From Stenomitos rutilans HA7619-LM2 (lineage in GTDB: Bacteria > Cyanobacteriota > Cyanobacteriia > Leptolyngbyales > Leptolyngbyaceae), in NCBI GenBank assembly GCA_019358945.1, contig JAHHIE010000050.1, positions 1 through 48,926 of the forward strand: a stretch of 48,926 bases of DNA. The letters run 5' to 3'. Below the pieces are notes generated by a model. It worked only from the letters and a program-made list of their open reading frames with translations, was not told the origin of the DNA and searched no databases. Positions 33,855-43,000 of the stretch are shown here, one piece after another; within the stretch, counting starts at the first letter, position 1, and every line of letters starts with the position of its first letter. Made by a program: the position numbers and the translations under genes.

Positions 33855-34057
33855 CTAGCTTTTCTAAAGGAGTTTCAGAGAAGGGGGTATAAGGCATAGA
33901 GCTGACTTGTAATGCCATCAAACAGATAGCAAGACCAACCCTATCTTGCCATCAGGCGGCATAACTGAGAAGGGTGAATGACAAACTTTGACATTCTTTG
34001 CCATTCACAGCATCATTGAGATCGTTCCTCTCGGTGTCCTCTTTGAAGGCTTTGCTC

Positions 34058-34303
34058 ATGAACGTTTCCCTCACCCCAGAGCTTGAGCAATACGTCCACA
34101 GCAAGGTCAAAAGTGGGCGCTATCTCTCTGCTAGTGAGGTGGTACGGGAAGCCTTGCGCTTGCTGGAAGAGCGCGATCGCTTACGGGAGATACGACTGGC
34201 AACGCTTCAAAAGGAGGTTGAGATTGGCATTGAGGATAGCGAACGAGGAGAAGTCTTCGACGACGAAGCAGTAATTCAAGAACTACTGGAAGAGCTTGAA
34301 TAG
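34058..34303 (+). CDS. ParD-like antitoxin, no toxin partner
   Basis: An 81-residue protein from ATG 34058 (GAAGG 8 bases upstream; an in-frame ATG 33998 is less likely). The N-terminus MNVSLTPELEQYVHSKVKSG and YLSASEVVREALRLLEERDR are the ribbon-helix-helix of type II ParD/CopG antitoxins, and the acidic C-terminus is the usual toxin-binding tail. Normally a parE gene overlaps the 3' end; here only 42 bases separate it from the convergent parB and no toxin frame is present. It may be a solitary regulator or a remnant. Confidence 0.78.
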   Translation: MNVSLTPELEQYVHSKVKSGRYLSASEVVREALRLLEERDRLREIRLATLQKEVEIGIEDSERGEVFDDEAVIQELLEELE

Positions 34304-34345
34304 CCTCGGCAGACTCACTGACGCAAAACGCTATACGCTCGGCGC

Positions 34346-35149
34346 TTAACCCTTTTCTTTTTTCAGAGCCGTGTCAACGCGCTTCAGTAACCGAGCCACA
34401 TCCTTGGTGATGCTTTCAAGTTCAGGCGTCCCCGGTTCAGCATAGGCTTTCTGCCAGCGGGTTAGCTCCGTCTGTAAGCGACGAAGCGATGTTGCAACAG
34501 TATTGCTGTCATCCTTTCCAGAAAGCCGGACATCTGTCACACTTTCCTCGATCGCTGTATTTAAGTAGCGTCGAACCGTCCGAATACTCTTGCCGATGAT
34601 CACTTCCAGCGCGGGCCGCAGAGCTTTTTCACTCTTTGCTGGTCTTCCCTTCACCTCTGCGTAGCCTGCATTGCGTAAGCGTTCAGCCAACGCTCGGACT
34701 TCCACGGGGGTGTAATCCCGCCGCTTCTCGTTCTCTGTAACCTCCACTTGTAGCGCCAGGTCTGGGTTTTCCTCAGCATCAAAATCAACCACTCTGACTG
34801 GAACGAGGTCATTGGAAAAGTGTTTTGCATAGGCAGTAGGATTCGCCTCTTTGAGCCCAAACACGGCCGCCTTACGGTGCCCACCCGCTAACAACCTTCC
34901 CCGCCTATCAACCACTAACGGTTCCAGAAGACCCAGCACCGCGATCGACTCTGCCAGATCGGTTACATGCTGACTGCTCAACCCTCGGGTGTCACTGGTA
35001 CGATCGAGAATCTTTCCCAACGGCAAAACCGACGAGCGGGACTGTTCTAACTCAGCTCTAGCTTCCGCCTCCCGATCCTTCACCTGGATAGCCGTTCCTG
35101 CGGAATCGGCTGCATCCAACAATTCTGCTGCACTGCGTCGTCTTGCCAT
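34346..35149 (-). CDS. parB: ParB-family partition protein
   Basis: A 267-residue protein. The N-terminal ParB/Srx domain has LSSQHVTDLAESIAVLGLLE and the nucleotide-binding motif LLAGGHRKAAVFGL (box II-like), followed by a helix-turn-helix region (YTPVEVRALAERLRNAGYAE, then SIRTVRRYLNTAIEES) and a helical dimerisation tail. ParB proteins bind parS sites and load as CTP-dependent clamps. It starts 9 bases after parA, so the two form one operon. No parS-like repeat was identified around 35891-36116. Role: plasmid segregation. Confidence 0.85.
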   Translation of the reverse strand: MARRRSAAELLDAADSAGTAIQVKDREAEARAELEQSRSSVLPLGKILDRTSDTRGLSSQHVTDLAESIAVLGLLEPLVVDRRGRLLAGGHRKAAVFGLKEANPTAYAKHFSNDLVPVRVVDFDAEENPDLALQVEVTENEKRRDYTPVEVRALAERLRNAGYAEVKGRPAKSEKALRPALEVIIGKSIRTVRRYLNTAIEESVTDVRLSGKDDSNTVATSLRRLQTELTRWQKAYAEPGTPELESITKDVARLLKRVDTALKKEKG

Positions 35150-35158
35150 TTCTGTTGC

Positions 35159-35890
35159 CTAATCCTTAGCTATTGCCATCACCCACTGTGCGATCGCGGT
35201 TAACTCATCCGCAGAGCGCGATCGTGGTGCAAAGTCCATCAACGGTATCTGCTGTGCTCCAGACTGTGAAAGGTTCGTGTCTTGGTGAACCGTGAAGTGC
35301 TTAATATCAGAGTAGCGTTGAACCAACTGAGCCGGAAGCTCTTTATCCAATGCTCGTCGCTCATCAACCTGGGATAAAACCAACGCCCATTGCTTTGGTC
35401 CTCTGCGCTCTCTAGTTCGATAGCTCTCCAAAATACCCATCACTCGGTTTGCCCCCATGATGGCGAAGGGATGAGCATTGGTTACAACAAGCGTTATCAG
35501 CGCCGCCACCAATCCTAAACGCTCTAAGCTTTCATTCCCTGGAGGGCAGTCCAAAATAACGGCATCATAGGGCATGACCTTCACCAAATCTGCCAAGTCT
35601 TCAGGATGGAGCGACTGAATCGTCTGGTTCGTTAAATTGGGTCCGCCCGGAAGAACATATAACCCTGAAGCTGCTTCCAGAGGGCTTGGTTGATTGCACG
35701 TTAAAAGTTCAGCCGTGCCAGGTGCCGTCGGGTCTACTCCCAATGCGTAAGCCGCATTCGACTGAGGATCTAGATCAACAACTAAAACTTGTTTGCCCTG
35801 CTTAGCCAGAACTGAGGCAACTCCACAGGCGATCGTGGTCTTGCCAACTCCTCCTTTTCTTGCCGCCACTGCAACCCGATGTTGCGTCAT
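35159..35890 (-). CDS. parA: ParA-family partition ATPase
   Basis: A 243-residue ParA/MinD-type ATPase. The deviant Walker A motif KGGVGKTT lies at residues 12-19 with the signature Lys, followed by VLVVDLDPQSNAAYALGV (Walker A') and DAVILDCPPGNESL (Walker B). It lacks an N-terminal DNA-binding domain, as in small (type Ib-like) ParA proteins. With ParB it drives plasmid partition on nucleoid-bound ParA gradients. It is the first gene of the parAB operon; the 226 bases upstream are AT-rich and may hold the promoter and centromere. Confidence 0.88.
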   Translation of the reverse strand: MTQHRVAVAARKGGVGKTTIACGVASVLAKQGKQVLVVDLDPQSNAAYALGVDPTAPGTAELLTCNQPSPLEAASGLYVLPGGPNLTNQTIQSLHPEDLADLVKVMPYDAVILDCPPGNESLERLGLVAALITLVVTNAHPFAIMGANRVMGILESYRTRERRGPKQWALVLSQVDERRALDKELPAQLVQRYSDIKHFTVHQDTNLSQSGAQQIPLMDFAPRSRSADELTAIAQWVMAIAKD

Positions 35891-36116
35891 GTATAACCCA
35901 CATCAATGTCTTTAAGTAAACGATACAGGCTTCGCTACCAATGAGAACCGCTATTTTCTAAACGCTTGAGAAACCCTTCTTAAAAACTAATGGGTGAGTT
36001 TGCCTTCACTCCATTGAATATTTCGCTTAGTAAACTACATGCCGAATGGCTGAATTCTAGCCCTCTCAAGCAGAACTCTCAATTAACGCTCGCCCTAGTT
36101 TGGCTCAAGGAATATG

Positions 36117-36551
36117 TTAGACCTCGTTCTCTGTCGTCTCTATCTGCTGTGTAATTCTGCGTGCCCAAGGAGTCTCAGCAAAGCCCAAGAGGCTGCCACT
36201 GGGAGACACCATGCGAAAGGTTTGCTGTCCCCAAGGTTCTTCACGCGGGACTTGCGTGATTGTTTGACCAGCGCCTTCGATGTGAAGAGCAGCGTGCTTC
36301 ACGTCGTCAACCTCGAATTCCAGCGTGAAGCCAAGCGGAATACGCTCAGCGTATTCACGACTGCCAAAGACACTCTCTGCAGCATGGCCACGATTCCAAA
36401 GCCCAAAGTGCAAAACACCGGGTACGGAGAGCATAGCGTAATCGTCACTGTCATGCTTCTCAACGGTTAAGCCCAACACATCCCGGTAGAATACGAGAGC
36501 CTCATTGACATCTTCAACGATTTCAGCCAAGCCAGCGATGTGTCTTAGCAT
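36117..36551 (-). CDS. VOC (glyoxalase/bleomycin-resistance) superfamily protein
   Basis: A 144-residue single-module VOC protein. The two beta-alpha-beta units are visible: RHIAGLAEIVEDVNEALVFY with RDVLGL, and GFTLEFEVDDVKHAALHIEG ending FRMVSPSGSLLGFAETP. Candidate metal ligands are His 4, His 48 and Glu near 128. The family covers glyoxalases, ring-cleaving dioxygenases and antibiotic-binding proteins; the substrate cannot be told from sequence. The start has AGGAGG 5 bases upstream. It is a lone accessory gene next to the partition operon. Confidence 0.82.
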   Translation of the reverse strand: MLRHIAGLAEIVEDVNEALVFYRDVLGLTVEKHDSDDYAMLSVPGVLHFGLWNRGHAAESVFGSREYAERIPLGFTLEFEVDDVKHAALHIEGAGQTITQVPREEPWGQQTFRMVSPSGSLLGFAETPWARRITQQIETTENEV

Positions 36552-36976
36552 GTGTCCTCCTGTAATGCCTCGCTATAGTATTGAGCGTCACAACGGCTGG
36601 CTACGTCCCAACCTTCCTCAGCATTATCGATCACATCTGTGGTCCAACACCCTATTTTGGGGAATTAAACAGAGCCCTTGCCTGCCAAGTTCAGTTCTTG
36701 AGACGTTATTGACTACCTCTAATTGTGATAAAAGCCATCTTGTGCCAGTTGGGGCCGTCTCACAAACGGTCCTTTAATTAACACTTTGTACGAACAGAAA
36801 CAGTTGCATTTAGTCGCACTTTGTCGAATCCCTTGGCAGCAATGCTTTTGCACCGTTTCGCGTTGATCCACCGGAGTATTCAGACTGTAAATAAATCAGG
36901 TCAATAAATCTATGTCTCAAAAATGACTAGCGTTAACGAGTTCTGATACAGTTGCAATACATTCGAACGCTTTATT
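36552..36976. other. Intergenic region between the VOC and recombinase genes
   Basis: About 425 bases with no gene that I can support. The last 80 bases are AT-rich and include GAACGCT and AACGAGTTC-type inverted half-sites (36933-36975) that could be resolution sites of the serine recombinase. No RNA gene was seen. Confidence 0.35.
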
Positions 36977-37353
36977 ATGCTGATCGGGTACAAACGGGTT
37001 TCAACGGATGACCAGAATCTGAACTTGCAACATGATGCACTCACCGAAGCAAGGTGCGATCGCATCTTCTCTGACAAGATGAGTGGTGCCAAAGCTGATC
37101 GCCCCGGATTGAAGCAAGCGTTTGAGTTTTGCCGGGAAGGAGATACGCTAGTGGTCTGGAGATTAGACCGCTTGGGTCGATCACTCAAAGACTTGATCGC
37201 CTTAGTGGAAGAGTTGGAGAGTCGCCAGATTGGGTTGCGATCGCTACAAGAAAGTATTGACACCACCAGCAGCGGCGGCAAGTTAATCTTCCACATGTTT
37301 GGTGCGTTGGCTGAGTTTGAACGGAATCTGATTCGGGAGCGTACTCAAGCTGG

Positions 37354-37611
37354 CTTAGTTTTAGCAGCGGAAAATTTTTGGTCGTTAGTGAGCCGTTGGA
37401 GTAAACTGTCCCATTTACGATGTCTGGTCGATTATTGCTGAGAAGCCTGTAATGGCGCAAAATCGTTGCTTGTGATTCGGACTGTCCCATTTATAGGCGA
37501 AAATGGGACAGTGTGAACTAATAGGCATCCAATCAAAGTGTCCTCTAAAAACTAGACAGGGAAGGCTTTTCAGCCTTAACGACCATTTTTTGTCCGTTGC
37601 TAAAACTAAGC
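37354..37611. mobile_element. MITE-like insertion in the serine recombinase gene
   Basis: A 258-bp element without coding capacity, flanked by the direct repeat CAAGCTGG (37346-37353 and 37612-37619), or 7 bp if the outer G belongs to the element. Its ends are long inverted repeats: GCTTAGTTTTAGCA is exact, continuing imperfectly to GGTCGTTA about 33 bases in, on both sides. The insert carries the hairpin at 37481-37512. It must have been moved by a transposase encoded elsewhere. Confidence 0.82.
37481..37512. repeat. Perfect hairpin and third copy inside the MITE
   Basis: ACTGTCCCATTT (37481-37492) and its exact complement (37501-37512) are separated by 8 bases; a third direct copy is at 37405-37416. 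Three copies of one 12-mer in 110 bases look like the ends of a second, nested element or transposase-binding sites. Confidence 0.7.
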
Positions 37612-37905
37612 CAAGCTGGTTTACAAGCTGCGAGAGTAAGGGGACGAAAAGGGGGGCGAAGGCCGAAACTAACGCCACATCAAATTGAAATTGGGAGGTC
37701 GCTAGCAGCGGATCCAAAACGGAGTGTGCCCTCAATCTGTAAACATTTAGGCATCAGTCGTCCGACTTACTACCGCTACATCAATTTACAACAGGAAAGC
37801 GAACTTGCTGGAATAAAACGAACTGGGTGATGGCTGACCTTAGCATGAAGAAATTTTCGAGGCGTGAAGCGACAAAGAGGGCAAGAGGGCAAAAGCGGAA
37901 AAGGG

Positions 37906-38040
37906 CTACAGAGTCCTCGGGGCAGCACAAATAACTCGAAAACCGATATTGTCGTCGCGGTTGACGGGCGGACGGTGGTGGCGAGAGGCAGAACGGCAAG
38001 TCCACGGAAGGTCGAGCCAGGAACCGCCGCGTAGTACACG
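37906..38040 (-). other. DGR-like variable region of the TIR-FGE gene
   Basis: The last 45 codons (from RVLRGGSW to the stop) align without gaps with 39930-40064. The two differ at 22 of 135 bases, and at 15 of these one copy has A on the coding strand. Invariant codons between the changes are base-identical, including third positions. Identity extends past the stop through a GCCCTCTTGCCCTCTTTG tail (down to 37873). This is the signature of two variable repeats written from one adenine-rich template. Confidence 0.7.
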
Positions 38041-39327
38041 TTGATTAGCATCACCAGGAGATTCCCACATATAAGAACGACGAGAACCTCCTCGAATTAC
38101 ATCTTGACCTGACCTTACAAGCCATATATTTCCATCTATTGGAGCGGCTGTATAGTTCTCGTGCCAGTGATCCTGACACCACTCCCAAACATTCCCGTGC
38201 ATGTCGCATAATCCGAAGGCATTCGCGATTTCAAACTGGTCTACACGGGTGGTCTCTTCTCGATACTCGCCTTGAGGACCGTCATTGTAGGTGGATTTGC
38301 CGTCATAGTTGGCGATCTCTGTGGTCAGGGTTTTGCCAAAGTAGAAGGGAGTGGTCATTCCTGCCCGACACGCATATTCCCACTCGGCTTCGGACGGTAA
38401 GCAATACGGTCTACCGGTGTACTTCGCCAGCCGATCGCAGAACTCTACCGCGTCATACCAGGACACCTGCTCAACGGGACGGTTGTCTCCCTTAAAGTTC
38501 GATGGGTCTGGTTCCAGTGCATGCCGCACTTGGGGCAACGCCGCCACAAACCGCCACTGTGCTTGAGTGACAGGATAGCGCCCCATAAAAAAGCTGGAGA
38601 TACTCACGTCATGCTGCGGTCCTTCACCTTCGTAGCGCTCTGGCTCATCGACTGGCGAACCCATCAAGAGTGTGCCCGATGGAACCAGAATCATGTCCAG
38701 CCCGATTGCCTCTCCCAACTTTTCGGTAAAGTAGCGGGCTTGTTTGCGTTCCTTACGCAGAATGAGACCTGCCATGCCAGACGGCCTCACATTGCCATAG
38801 GCAGAGCGGAAGGGGGTTGTTTGAGCAGCTTGGGAAGGGTGCACCACTTCTGGAAACCCCGCCGGTTCTGGCGCCACCCGCTCTACCTTGGGGGGCACCG
38901 CACTCGGAAACCTTGGTGCCTGTGCGGGTTTAGTCCTCTCCTGCAACACACTCAACAACAATGCTTTTGCGGCGGGTTCAGTTATACCCACTAAATCGAC
39001 ATAAACAATTTGTGCCAGCAGCCCTGTAGGTTTACACTCTTCCACCCTGACGGGAATCAGCTTGCGTACTATGCTTTGTGGGTCACGGGCAAAGGCAGCT
39101 CTCCACTCTGGTTCTGTGTAGGTTGATTGCAGAAACCTCTCAGACAGTACCACGATCGTGATCTGCGCTTCAGTAACAGCTCTGTCCATGAACAGGGCAA
39201 AGTTCCCACCCGGTTGGAAATCCCATACCTCAATCACAACTGTATAGCCTGCTTCCTCCAAAGTCCAGGCAATCCACTCGGCCCACTGTTTGTCGTGGCG
39301 ATTATAGCTGATGAAGAAGTCTTTCAT
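37906..39327 (-). CDS. TIR-FGE fusion protein
   Basis: A 473-residue protein. Residues 1-125 are a TIR domain (MKDFFISYNRHDKQWAEWIA, EVWDFQPGGNFALFMDRAV, TIVVLSERFLQSTYTEPEW); Glu 74 sits where NAD-cleaving TIR enzymes have their catalytic Glu. A Pro-rich linker leads to a formylglycine-generating-enzyme (FGE)/C-type-lectin-fold domain from about residue 205 (MILVPSGTLLMGSPVDEPER, PVTQAQW, SEAEWEYACRAG, NAFGLCDMHGNVWEWCQD). The last 44 residues are the variable region described separately. TIR domains in bacterial immunity often degrade NAD; FGE-like tails in such fusions are thought to bind ligands rather than make formylglycine. Confidence 0.88.
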   Translation of the reverse strand: MKDFFISYNRHDKQWAEWIAWTLEEAGYTVVIEVWDFQPGGNFALFMDRAVTEAQITIVVLSERFLQSTYTEPEWRAAFARDPQSIVRKLIPVRVEECKPTGLLAQIVYVDLVGITEPAAKALLLSVLQERTKPAQAPRFPSAVPPKVERVAPEPAGFPEVVHPSQAAQTTPFRSAYGNVRPSGMAGLILRKERKQARYFTEKLGEAIGLDMILVPSGTLLMGSPVDEPERYEGEGPQHDVSISSFFMGRYPVTQAQWRFVAALPQVRHALEPDPSNFKGDNRPVEQVSWYDAVEFCDRLAKYTGRPYCLPSEAEWEYACRAGMTTPFYFGKTLTTEIANYDGKSTYNDGPQGEYREETTRVDQFEIANAFGLCDMHGNVWEWCQDHWHENYTAAPIDGNIWLVRSGQDVIRGGSRRSYMWESPGDANQRVLRGGSWLDLPWTCRSASRHHRPPVNRDDNIGFRVICAAPRTL

Positions 39328-39929
39328 GCTGACCCAAGACGTGGCTCTATCCCATTTCCCTCCAGTTCAGCTTAAACGTTGTGGTAAGAGGCGACAAGGT
39401 GGGGGAGCGGCTACTCGTGGTCCACCACGTAACGATCAAAGCTCGACGTTACCACCTTATAACCAAGTACTTCCGTCAGTTAAGTGCTCCCTCGTAGTTC
39501 TTGTGCCAGTAGGCTAAACATCCCTCCCAAACGTTGCTATGCATTTGTCCAGGACCAAAAGCATTACGGGGGAAACTGGCTACATCATTGGTTTGTCTTT
39601 TAAAAGCGCCTATCCCTCCTGCATTGGCGAAGCCTCTCCCGTAAAGAATCGCCCAGCATAAATTTGTGGTCCCTCAGCAGCCGATTCAGGCTCGGCACGT
39701 ACCTTTGATCAGATCGTGGGTCTTTTGGATGATGGGCAGCTCGTTCACGGTCTTTTGGATGGGTTGAAGCCGCTACTTGTAACAGCCGTCCAGGATGACT
39801 TGCTGAACTTTCAAAAAAGATTAAGGCTCTGCGATCGCTGCGCAGCTTGATGTCTGTAAAAGGTTGCAAAAATCGCTCAGCGCTACGCGCAAAGAGGGCA
39901 AGAGGGCAAAAGGGCAGAAGGAAAGAGTG
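39328..39929. other. Region between the two FGE genes, with decayed FGE sequence
   Basis: About 600 bases without an intact gene. It contains the FGE remnant at 39476-39598, possibly extending to about 39660, and the conserved tail of the downstream variable region (39890-39929). The ORF at 39600-39869 on the minus strand has no recognisable family and probably arises by chance. Confidence 0.5.
39476..39598 (-). pseudogene. Degenerate FGE-domain fragment
   Basis: A minus-strand frame without a start reads NDVASFPRNAFGPGQMHSNV then WEGCLAYWHKNYEGALN and stops at 39476-39478. This is clearly the FGE core motif (NAFGLYDMHGNVWEWC.D.WHENYEGAP in intact genes). Upstream, to about 39660, another frame gives FFTGEA, matching the preceding FGE block, so a frameshift is also present. 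It is the trace of a third FGE gene or of an earlier C-terminus. Confidence 0.72.
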
Positions 39930-40064
39930 CTACAGAGTTCTCGGGGCAGCACAAACAACTCGAAAACCGACAAGGTCGTCGCGGAGGGCGGGCGGAGCGT
40001 CGACGCGATAGGCAGAACGGCAATTCGAGGGTTGGCCGTGCCAGGAACCGCCGCGTATTACACG
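39930..40064 (-). other. DGR-like variable region of the trypsin-FGE gene
   Basis: The last 45 codons, from RVIRGGSW to the stop, are the partner of 37906-38040. The codons that differ cluster in the segment after GGSW and around YRVDAPPALRDDLV, the usual place of exposed variable residues in C-lectin-fold DGR targets. The flanks CGCGGCGGTTCCTGG and GGTTTTCGAGTT are identical in both genes. The copy of the tail starts at 39890. Confidence 0.7.
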
Positions 40065-43000
40065 AGAAGCGTTCTCATCCTCACTTAACCAGGCACTGCC
40101 ATCGGTCGTTGCACCTTCGTAGCTTTCATGCCATTGATCCTGACACCATTCCCAAACATTCCCGTGCATGTCGCACAGTCCAAAAGCGTTTGCAATCCCA
40201 AAGTGGTCTACAGGAGTGGTTTCCTTTCTAAACTCACCTTTCGGTCCTCGCCCATAAGAGCCTGACCAACTGAGCTCTTCATCATCAGTGCCTCGATAAT
40301 TTGCTAAGTCAGTGGTGATGGTTTCACCAAAGTGGAAGGGAGTTGCGGTTCCTGCTCGGCAAGCATATTCCCACTCCGCTTCAGTCGAGAGGCGATAGGC
40401 GCGCCCAGTGTAGACAGAGAGTCGATCGCAGAACTCTACCGCGTCATGCCAGGACACTTGCTCAACAGGACGCTGATCGCCTTTGAAACTGGAAGGATCT
40501 GGTTCTAGTTCTCGGTTGACTTGTGGCAGTGCCGCCACCGCTCTCCACTGCGCCTGGGTCACGGGGTATTTCCCCATAAAAAATGTGGCGATATTGACCT
40601 CATGCTGCGGTCCTTCGGAGTTGCTTCGCTCCAGTTCATCCTCAGGCGACCCCATTAAGAATGTGCCTACAGGGATCTGCATCATCTCGAGGCCAAGGTC
40701 TTGATTCAAGGACTCGACGAAAAACCCTACAGTTTGCCGCTTTCGTAGGAGCCTTAATCTAACTTGTACTTTAGGTATTTGTAAGTTAAATGGTGATTTG
40801 CTAAGAATAGCTAAGTCTGTCGCAAATACACGACCCCGGACTGTGCCAGATGTTGCCGTAATTACCCCAATTACGCGATTGCGTTCAAGCTCTAACACTG
40901 CCGCCCCACTTATACCAGGGGCAATTTGATCTGATTCGAGCTGTAGCAAATCATTTTGTAATTGTTGATTATGTGGTGATTCTACAAAACCTAAGATTCT
41001 TCCCTCCACCCACATTCCCGAAAAATTGCTTTCCCCACGCCTATAGCCAAAACTTCGAAAACGACGAGCTTCTAGGTAACCTGTTGGGTCTTGAGCTGTA
41101 TCCAAGGTGGCTACTCCAACACCTTCTGGTAAGACTTCAGCGTTGATTTTTAGTACCGCAATATCGTCGTCAAAATCATTGAGATACTGAAAAGCAATCG
41201 CTCTCTGAATTCTTGCTTGTGGGTTGCTTGCTTGGGGAAAATAAACAATGACTTCTGCTAATTCATCTTCAACTTGAGGATTTACGCCTGCATTCATAAC
41301 AACATGCTTACAAGTAACAATTCGTCCGGCTTCTGAAACGACAAATCCAGTTCCCAGAATTGTTTGAGTCTCGATGTGACGGATTTGAACTGTGAAACTT
41401 CTTAGATCTTGAAGTTCTTTTTGGGGTAGAACGTTCTCTGCTTCCTGATCCAAGACAATTCCAACAACTTCTACTTCCTGGGTCTGTGGTTGAGATTGTA
41501 TATAGGGATCGTAATCTAATTGAGCTGTAATAAATTCGAGAACTTCTAAGTCCGGAAAAGGAGTATCAGATTCTAAGGGCTGAATCCAATTAGGATATCG
41601 CTGCGCATCATGTTCAACCAACTGAGCCAGTTCAGCATAGTCTCCCCCTAGGCGATGAAGTACCTCCGTCGCAATTTGAGCAAACGGCAGAATGGCATCC
41701 TTGGTTTCCTGGCTCCAATCAGACTTGGGAGACAACAACGCCGTAAAGCTCTTAATCTCAAAGCCCAATGTTCTGGCAATGCGCCTAGACAGGGCTTCAA
41801 GTACTCCAAGGGTTTCGTCGAGGGGCGTGATTTCGTTCAACAACCCTCGCACCTCTTTGACAAAGTCGTATCGCGCTGGAGCGTCTGGCTTTGCCAGGTT
41901 TGGTTTCACGTCTTTTAACAGACTACTGGTATAGACTTCAGCAATATGAACCGACTGTACCTCTGGCAAAAGTTCTTGTTGAATCAGATGCACCACGGGT
42001 AACTCTACAGGCACGGCTGCCATCATGCGGGCTAAACGCTGAGCCACCGGAGAGGCAGTCGCCATAAAAAGCTCCACCCGCTCTTTAGCAGATTGTGGTT
42101 GAATGACAGCCACTGATTGATCGCGTTCTGGATCTTTTACCCAGGACAGATCAAACAGCCGCGCTGGAGATCGCTGTCGCCCTGCCGCCGCAACCACTAA
42201 CGCCCACTGCTTCAAAGCTTTTGCCGTCAGAGTGACGATCGGTACCAGCAATGTATCTGCCGGTGCAATTTCGGTACGAGCAGGCAGTTCTCTGACTTGC
42301 AGCTTTGGGTTTGGTGCACCTGGAAGCAAGGAGCCTACTTGTACCGCAAACCCAACATCTAACTCGCTTTCGCTCCACAGTCGTTCGGGCAATAATTGAA
42401 CGATCGCGGCTGGTCCATGCTGGCTCCAAAGGGTTAACCAATTATGGATTTGCCCCTGCCGCCAGAGGCGAGAACGGCAATCACTAATGAACAACACTAA
42501 TCGCCGCCCAGAGACATCGACCAGTTCTTTATGACTTCGTAAAGGCAAGTCTTGATCAGTGTCTGAATCCTGCGGTTGCTTGGCTACCAACTGCGGCTGC
42601 CCCGTAGCCGCCTCTTTGACAAACCAGGTACGTACATTACGGAAGGCTCCCTGTCCTCTCAACAACTGTTGAAATTCATCCAGAGTCTCTTGCCAAATAA
42701 AGCTAAACTGAGAGGCTTCAATTACCAGTTCCAGGTCAAACCAGCGTTCTGGCGAGGGCTTGAGAATGGGCAACCAAATATCCCGTTCAGCAATGCGATT
42801 TACGGTAGCGCTTTCGTCTAGCTCCGATCGTGTCAAGGATGGCACCTTTCGCATCAAAGGACGCAGCGATCGACTAATCTCACGAGGATGAGCCAACGCC
42901 GGAGCAGCTTGCACCTGGATTGGTAAGCCCGCTTCTGGAGTTTCTACCGATCCGGTGTCAGGCTTCGCCGCTGGGGGCATATAGACCGAAACCGTGGGTG

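Larger units (their letters stand above)
36977..37830 (+). pseudogene. Serine recombinase (resolvase/invertase family), split by a 258-bp insert
   Basis: The 5' part encodes the catalytic domain: the nucleophile Ser 9 in YKRVSTDDQN, WRLDRLGRSLKDLIALVEEL with active-site Arg residues, and AEFERNLIRERTQAG. The frame is then interrupted at 37354. After the insert it resumes in register at 37612 with AGLQAARVRGRKGGRRPKLT and an HTH domain (SICKHLGISRPTYYRYI), ending at 37830. Removing the insert and one copy of CAAGCTGG restores a complete resolvase of about 198 codons. As it stands the product ends at 37441 after 27 foreign residues and lacks its DNA-binding domain, so it is probably inactive. 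Confidence 0.85.

Noticed and set aside
37411-37740. Frames across the MITE-like insert (for example 37503-37688 and the minus-strand 37415-37735)
   Set aside because: They run through the non-coding insert and the antisense of the resolvase; none resembles a transposase.
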